Source: JBCCMQ01 sp039026235
GTDB lineage: Bacteria > Pseudomonadota > Alphaproteobacteria > Rhodobacterales > Rhodobacteraceae
DNA length: 64,000 nt
Reading direction: 5' to 3'
Assembly: GCA_039026235.1 (NCBI GenBank)
Contig: JBCCMQ010000006.1
Location: forward strand, 1-64,000
Shown here: in pieces, positions 59,816-64,000 of the stretch
How positions within the stretch are numbered: the first letter of the stretch is position 1
Layout: every line of letters starts with the position of its first letter
Notes under the pieces: generated by a model
Databases searched by the model: none
Seen by the model: the letters and a program-made list of their open reading frames with translations, nothing else
Told to the model about the DNA's origin: nothing
Position numbers and translations under genes: made by a program

Positions 59816-60594
59816 TCCTGCTTTCGCCCCTTGCCGGGATCGGCCGGTCAACACTTGCGCTTTTGGCGGCCATCGGACGGGTGACGCTTTACGCGGGCCT
59901 GACGGTCAGCCATTTCATCCGGCCGCCCTTCTACCCGCGCGAATTCTTCTTCGCGCTCCTGAACATCGGGTATTTCAGCCTGCCCGTCGTGGGCATGACG
60001 GCGCTTTTCACGGGCGCGGCCCTGGCGCTGCAGATCTATGACGGCGGATCGCGGTTTTCGGCCGAGGCGGTGGTGCCATCGGTCGTGGCCATCGCCATGG
60101 TGCGTGAACTCGGGCCGGTTCTGGGCGGGCTCATGGTGGCCGGCCGGGTCGGCGCCAGTGTCGCCGCCGAGATCGGCACCATGCGGGTCACCGAACAGAT
60201 TGACGCCCTGGTCACACTTTCGACCAATCCGATCAAATATCTGACCGTGCCACGGGTGCTGGCCGCAACGCTGGCCATGCCGGTTCTGGCGCTGGTGGGT
60301 GACATCATCGGCATCATGGGCGGCTATCTGGTGGGCGTCACCCGGCTGGATTTCAACGGCGCCGTCTATCTGAAGAACACGGCCGATTTCCTGGAAGCCC
60401 GCGACATCATCTCGGGCCTCGTCAAATCGGCGGTCTTCGGCTTTCTGGTGGCGCTGATGGGCTGCTATCACGGCATGAACTCGGGGCGCGGCGCCCAGGG
60501 TGTCGGACGCGCAACCACCAATGCGGTTGTGTCCTCCAGCGTGCTGATCCTGGCCTCCAACTATTTGCTGACGGGGATATTCTTCGGCGGATGA
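59812..60594 (+). CDS. mlaE: MlaE family ABC transporter permease
   Basis: A 260-residue inner-membrane permease of the Mla-type phospholipid/retrograde transport system. The family motif AAEIGTMRVTEQIDAL is near 117-132, and about five hydrophobic segments are present. It starts at GTG 59812 within the alr stop and overlaps the ATPase gene as ATGA. No MlaD or MlaC gene lies in the window. Confidence 0.93.
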   Translation: MILLSPLAGIGRSTLALLAAIGRVTLYAGLTVSHFIRPPFYPREFFFALLNIGYFSLPVVGMTALFTGAALALQIYDGGSRFSAEAVVPSVVAIAMVRELGPVLGGLMVAGRVGASVAAEIGTMRVTEQIDALVTLSTNPIKYLTVPRVLAATLAMPVLALVGDIIGIMGGYLVGVTRLDFNGAVYLKNTADFLEARDIISGLVKSAVFGFLVALMGCYHGMNSGRGAQGVGRATTNAVVSSSVLILASNYLLTGIFFGG

Positions 60595-61337
60595 TATCGC
60601 TTCAGCAGGTTCATAAGTCCTTCGGCCCAAAAGGTGTCTTGCGCGGCGTCGATCTTGAGATCGGCCAGGGCCGGTCGATGGTCATCATCGGCGGGTCTGG
60701 CACCGGCAAGTCGGTGACGCTCAAATGCGTGCTGGGTTTGATCAAGCCCGACAAGGGCCAGATCCTGGTGGACGGCGCCGATGTCACCAAGGTCGAACGG
60801 GACGCCTTTCTGGCGCGCTTTGGCATGCTGTTTCAGGGCGGTGCGCTGTTCGATTCCCTTCGGGTCTGGGAAAACGTGGCCTTCCGGCTGTTGCGGGGCT
60901 CGCTCAAACGCCCGAAATCCGAAGCCAAAGAGATTGCCGTCGAAAAACTGCGGCGCGTGGGTCTGACGCCCGATGTGGCCGATCTCTTTCCGGCGGAACT
61001 GTCGGGCGGCATGCAGAAACGCGTGGGGCTGGCCCGGGCCATCGCCGCCGAACCCGAGATCATCTTTTTTGATGAGCCGACCACCGGCCTTGATCCGATC
61101 ATGGCCGGGGTCATCAACGACCTGATCCGCGAAATCGTGGTCGAGATGGGCGCCACGGCCATGACCATCACCCACGACATGTCGAGCGTGCGCGCGATCG
61201 CCGACGAAGTGGCGATGCTGCACGGCGGTGTGATCCAGTGGACGGGACCGGTTTCCGAAATGGACGGCTCGGGCGATCCCTATCTGGAGCAGTTCATCAA
61301 CGGCCGCGCCGAAGGCCCGATCGAGGCGGTGCGCTGA
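60591..61337 (+). CDS. mlaF: MlaF-type ABC transporter ATP-binding protein
   Basis: The 248-residue ATPase partner of the MlaE-like permease. Walker A is GGSGTGKSV near 35-43, the signature is LSGGMQKRV, Walker B IIFFDEPT, and the switch His lies in MTITHDMSS. It overlaps the permease gene as ATGA. It should drive lipid transport across the envelope together with MlaE and an MlaD encoded elsewhere. Confidence 0.94.
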   Translation: MISLQQVHKSFGPKGVLRGVDLEIGQGRSMVIIGGSGTGKSVTLKCVLGLIKPDKGQILVDGADVTKVERDAFLARFGMLFQGGALFDSLRVWENVAFRLLRGSLKRPKSEAKEIAVEKLRRVGLTPDVADLFPAELSGGMQKRVGLARAIAAEPEIIFFDEPTTGLDPIMAGVINDLIREIVVEMGATAMTITHDMSSVRAIADEVAMLHGGVIQWTGPVSEMDGSGDPYLEQFINGRAEGPIEAVR

Positions 61338-61343
61338 CCCGCC

Positions 61344-62270
61344 CTAGCTGCGCCGCACAAAACGGGTGGCGTATTTCCACGGGTAACGGAACACGCGGTT
61401 CAACTCTGCCTCTAATGCCTGTTCACGGGGCGTGACGACCATTTCATCTTCCTGCGGCAGGACAAAACTCGCCGCACTCTCTTCCAGACTATCCCAGTCC
61501 CAGTCCGGCACTTGCAGATAATCCGCAACTTTTTCGGCCGCCTGTTCGGCCATCTGATTTGGGACGACCTTTTCGTTGCGCACGGTTATTTTGGCGTCGG
61601 CCGCGTTTTCCACCCCAAGTTCTGCCAGAAGCATGGGCAGAGATCCGGGATCACTGGTGACCCGGTCATAGGTGGTGCGGACCATGGGCACGCCGACAGC
61701 CTCGCCAACCGCATCGACGAAATCGTTCTCGACCAGCCGGGTCTTGGCAATCCGGACCACATCGGCCGGATCAAGCACCTCCAGAACCTCTTCATGGGTG
61801 TTGTGGGTCTTGCCCTCGCGGCGCTCAATGCGACCTTCAACATAGTTGTGCAGGTACCCGGTCCTTACCGAGAAATAGGCCGATATGCCCTGCTGCATAG
61901 CGTTCCGCCGCAGCACGATGATGCCAGCGTCGTCGAAACCGTCGAACAGATCCCGCAGAAACCGAACCGATATGGCATGCTGGCTTTCCGCTTCGGTCCG
62001 TGCCGGCTCGGCGTAGTAGTCGGCTGCTACGGCTGGCAGATAGCTGGCCATAAGGGTAAAGCCCGCGTTGCCGGACGCGTCACGCGCGTTTCGCAAACAC
62101 TGCAGGAACCCGTGCGGTGACGTGTCATAGCGCGTATCCAGACCGGGCAGTCGTACGAACCGTGTGAAGTGCTCTTTAAAGTAGCCCAGCATCTCGGTGC
62201 TGCTCAGGCAGCCTTCCAGAAACGTCGTGCCCGACCGCTGCGTGGACAGAATCACCGTACACCTAGCCAT
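61344..62270 (-). CDS. Stf0-type sulfotransferase
   Basis: A 308-residue enzyme that transfers sulfate from PAPS to a sugar or other hydroxyl. The PAPS 5'-phosphosulfate-binding motif is at the N-terminus (ILSTQRSGTTFLE, near 7-19), and the 3'-phosphate-binding region follows (IIVLRRNAMQQGISAYFSVRT). The frame is open for about 470 codons, but the motif position and the ATG at 62270 set the start. A strong intrinsic terminator lies 170 bp upstream on the same strand. Confidence 0.85.
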   Translation of the reverse strand: MARCTVILSTQRSGTTFLEGCLSSTEMLGYFKEHFTRFVRLPGLDTRYDTSPHGFLQCLRNARDASGNAGFTLMASYLPAVAADYYAEPARTEAESQHAISVRFLRDLFDGFDDAGIIVLRRNAMQQGISAYFSVRTGYLHNYVEGRIERREGKTHNTHEEVLEVLDPADVVRIAKTRLVENDFVDAVGEAVGVPMVRTTYDRVTSDPGSLPMLLAELGVENAADAKITVRNEKVVPNQMAEQAAEKVADYLQVPDWDWDSLEESAASFVLPQEDEMVVTPREQALEAELNRVFRYPWKYATRFVRRS

Positions 62271-62439
62271 ACTCAGTCCCTTGCTTTCCCCCGCGCGTGG
62301 ATCGCCTTTTGCGTGTGCTTTTTCGGCGCCCTCCCCAAGACCGCCATCGCACGCAGGTGCATCCTTCGATGCCACTCTTTGAAGGGACCGGCCTTTCTGT
62401 GTCAAGGCACCCAAGATCCGGGCGGTTCCGTGTGCACCG

Positions 62440-62469
62440 AAAAAAAGCGCGCCCGGAAAGAGAGCGCGC
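62440..62469 (-). terminator. Intrinsic terminator upstream of the sulfotransferase gene
   Basis: On the minus strand GCGCGC-N11-GCGCGC is followed by seven T residues. No minus-strand gene lies upstream of it in the window, since pqiA and radA are on the plus strand. It therefore ends either a short leader of the sulfotransferase gene (attenuator) or an unannotated minus-strand transcript. The remainder of the 298-bp gap (62271-62568) holds no recognisable gene. Confidence 0.7.
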
Positions 62470-62568
62470 GAAAATGACAGTCCGGATGCAAAACCACCCG
62501 GAACGGTTTGCGGCCGACGCTGCCCTGTGATGTATCTTGGGGCGGGCGTCGGCCCGCTGGACCGAGAA

Positions 62569-63009
62569 ATGACAACGACCCTGAAGTATCTCAACATTTC
62601 GCTGCTGATCCTCTTTCCCGTCTCGTGGTTCGCACCGCTGATGCGGGCCGGGCTTCTGCCGCTTTTCGGGCTGTCAGAGATCAGCGTGATAAGCGGGCTG
62701 CAGGCGCTTTGGAGCGAGGACGTGATCCTGGCCCTGCTCGTCACCTTCTTCGCGATTGTCGCGCCCTACCTGAAAACCGTGGGGCTCGCGCTGATCCACT
62801 ACGGAATGCTGCGGCGGCGGGTGCTGCCGGTTCTGACCTTCATGGGCAAGCTCGCCATGGCCGATATCTTCCTGATCGCGCTTTACATCGTGATCGCCAA
62901 GGGCGTCGGCGTGGGCCGGCTTGAAACCGCCTGGGGACTTTACCTTTTCACGCTTTGCATCCTTGCCTCGCTGGCCGTCAGCCTGTTGTCTGGCAAGGCC
63001 GGAAAGTAG
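62569..63009 (+). CDS. Paraquat-inducible protein A family (single PqiA domain)
   Basis: A 146-residue inner-membrane protein with four hydrophobic segments (ISLLILFPVSWFAPLM, DVILALLVTFFAIVAP, ADIFLIALYIVIA, LYLFTLCILASLAVSLL). It corresponds to one of the two domains of E. coli PqiA, a partner of envelope lipid-transport MCE proteins. ATG 62569 is used; GTG 62527 and ATG 62530 are in frame. radA starts 9 bp after it. The MlaEF genes nearby suggest a shared theme of lipid homeostasis. Confidence 0.8.
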   Translation: MTTTLKYLNISLLILFPVSWFAPLMRAGLLPLFGLSEISVISGLQALWSEDVILALLVTFFAIVAPYLKTVGLALIHYGMLRRRVLPVLTFMGKLAMADIFLIALYIVIAKGVGVGRLETAWGLYLFTLCILASLAVSLLSGKAGK

Positions 63010-63018
63010 ACCCCGCCC

Positions 63019-64000
63019 ATGGCCAAACCCAAGAACTTCGTCTGCCAATCCTGTGGCGCCAGCTTCTCCAAATGGGCCGGCCGCTGCGATGCCTGCGGCG
63101 ACTGGAACTCGATCGTGGAAGAGGCGCCGCTGTCAACCGGGCCGTCCGCTTCGGGTATCGGTGCCGCGCGGGGCGCCGCGCTGACCGTCACCCGGCTTTC
63201 CGGAAACGAAACACCGCCCAATCGGACCCGATCGGGGATCGACGAATTCGACCGGGTGCTCGGCGGCGGGCTGGTGCCGGCATCGGCCCTGCTTCTGGGT
63301 GGCGACCCTGGCATCGGCAAATCGACCTTGCTTTTGCAGGCTGCTGCAGCTTTTGCCGGTAGAGGACTGAAAACGCTTTACATTACTGGGGAAGAAGCCC
63401 GCGAGCAGGTGCGCATGCGGGCGACGCGGCTGGGGCTGGCGGATGCCGATGTGGGTTTGGCAGCGGCCACCAATCTGCGCGACATCCTGACCACGCTGGA
63501 ATCCGACGCGCCCGATCTGGCGGTCATCGATTCGGTCCAGACGCTCTGGTCCGACACCGTCAGCAGCGCCCCCGGCTCCGTGGCCCAGGTCCGCGCGGCC
63601 GCCCATGAATTGACCAGCTTCGCCAAGCGCAAGGGCACGGCCATCGTGCTGGTGGGTCATGTCACCAAGGACGGCCAGATCGCCGGACCAAGGGTGGTCG
63701 AACACATGGTCGATACGGTGCTCTATTTCGAAGGCGAACACGGCCATTCCTACCGGATCATCCGCGCCGTCAAGAACCGCTTCGGCCCGGCCGATGAGAT
63801 CGGCGTCTTCGATATGACCGGCCAGGGCCTGGTCGAGGTGCGCAATCCCTCGGCCCTGTTTCTCAGCGAACGCGACGCGCCGGCGCCGGGCTCGGTCGTC
63901 TTTGCCAGCATCGAAGGTACGCGCCCCGTTCTGGTGGAATTTCAGGCGCTTGTGTCCCCGACACCCCATTCCCAGCCGCGCCGGTCCGTGGTTGGCTGGG
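63019..64000 (+). CDS. radA: DNA repair protein RadA (cut by window edge)
   Basis: A RecA-like branch-migration helicase acting in recombination. About 327 codons are visible and the frame is open at the right edge. The N-terminal C4 zinc finger has CQSCG and CDACG, Walker A is GGDPGIGKST near 94-103, and the RadA-specific KNRFG motif is in AVKNRFGPADEIG. The C-terminal Lon-protease-like domain begins near the window end. Pairing with pqiA upstream is typical for Rhodobacteraceae by my recall. Confidence 0.96.
   Translation, partial: MAKPKNFVCQSCGASFSKWAGRCDACGDWNSIVEEAPLSTGPSASGIGAARGAALTVTRLSGNETPPNRTRSGIDEFDRVLGGGLVPASALLLGGDPGIGKSTLLLQAAAAFAGRGLKTLYITGEEAREQVRMRATRLGLADADVGLAAATNLRDILTTLESDAPDLAVIDSVQTLWSDTVSSAPGSVAQVRAAAHELTSFAKRKGTAIVLVGHVTKDGQIAGPRVVEHMVDTVLYFEGEHGHSYRIIRAVKNRFGPADEIGVFDMTGQGLVEVRNPSALFLSERDAPAPGSVVFASIEGTRPVLVEFQALVSPTPHSQPRRSVVGW

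Overview
The window is GC-rich, densely coded chromosomal DNA from an alphaproteobacterium, almost certainly Rhodobacteraceae (Roseobacter/Rhodobacter group). The signs are a Shemin-pathway hemA with an FnrL-type box, a capsulatus-type Fpr, an APS-type cysH operon with DUF2849 and DUF934 genes, TAXI-type TRAP transport, an infC that starts on a non-canonical codon, and the run pyrC-pyrE-dnaB-alr-mlaEF-pqiA-radA. This placement rests on protein resemblance and gene order judged by eye. No rRNA, CRISPR array, prophage or insertion sequence was seen.

Layout. 0-8 kb: a gene cut by the left edge, hemA divergent from an M20 dipeptidase with a perfect FNR box between them, a LysR/DJ-1 divergent pair, two tRNA-Asp genes, a pirin-GNAT pair, and two tRNA-Val genes flanking DNA with no recognisable gene. 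8-20.6 kb: lon with a sigma-32-like promoter and a terminator, an MFS transporter, tgt, a TetR/sterol-desaturase pair divergent from a large membrane-anchored pentapeptide-repeat protein, Fe-S assembly genes (sufT-like and HesB/IscA-like) separated by an acetyltransferase and a SatD/DUF3307 pair, then tpiA. 20.6-32.6 kb: a DctB/DctD two-component system, a phytanoyl-CoA dioxygenase-like gene divergent from a LacI regulator, a TAXI TRAP binding protein and fused permease split by an opposite-strand DUF808 gene, a cytochrome P450 and an Lrp/AsnC regulator. 32.7-38.2 kb: an assimilatory sulfate-reduction operon (cysG, DUF2849, sulfite reductase, cysH, DUF934, fpr). 38.2-42.2 kb: two paralogous secreted caspase-like proteins flanking a thioredoxin-like gene. 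42.3-46.6 kb: infC, a DNA/RNA endonuclease with a lamin-tail-like C-terminus, an XdhC-like factor and an alpha/beta-hydrolase-like protein of unknown function.

46.6-53.9 kb is a full urease gene set on the minus strand (ureD, A, B, C, E, F, G), interrupted by up to six extra small genes: a 58-codon ORF coupled to ureB, an Ala/Lys/Pro repeat protein, a GNAT enzyme, an LprI-like secreted protein and two DUF1127 proteins. 54.1-64 kb holds pyrimidine synthesis (pyrC, pyrE), dnaB, a 32-residue membrane peptide, a secreted VWA-like DUF1194 protein, alr, an MlaE/MlaF lipid transporter, a sulfotransferase with an odd upstream terminator, pqiA, and radA running off the right edge.

The most unusual items are the Met-laddered pentapeptide array, the caspase/thioredoxin/caspase cluster, the SatD/DUF3307 pair with an AT-rich palindrome between its genes, the accessory genes inside the urease cluster, the orphan minus-strand terminator at 62.4 kb, and several regulatory palindromes. 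Nothing here can be declared a new system from sequence alone; these are leads.
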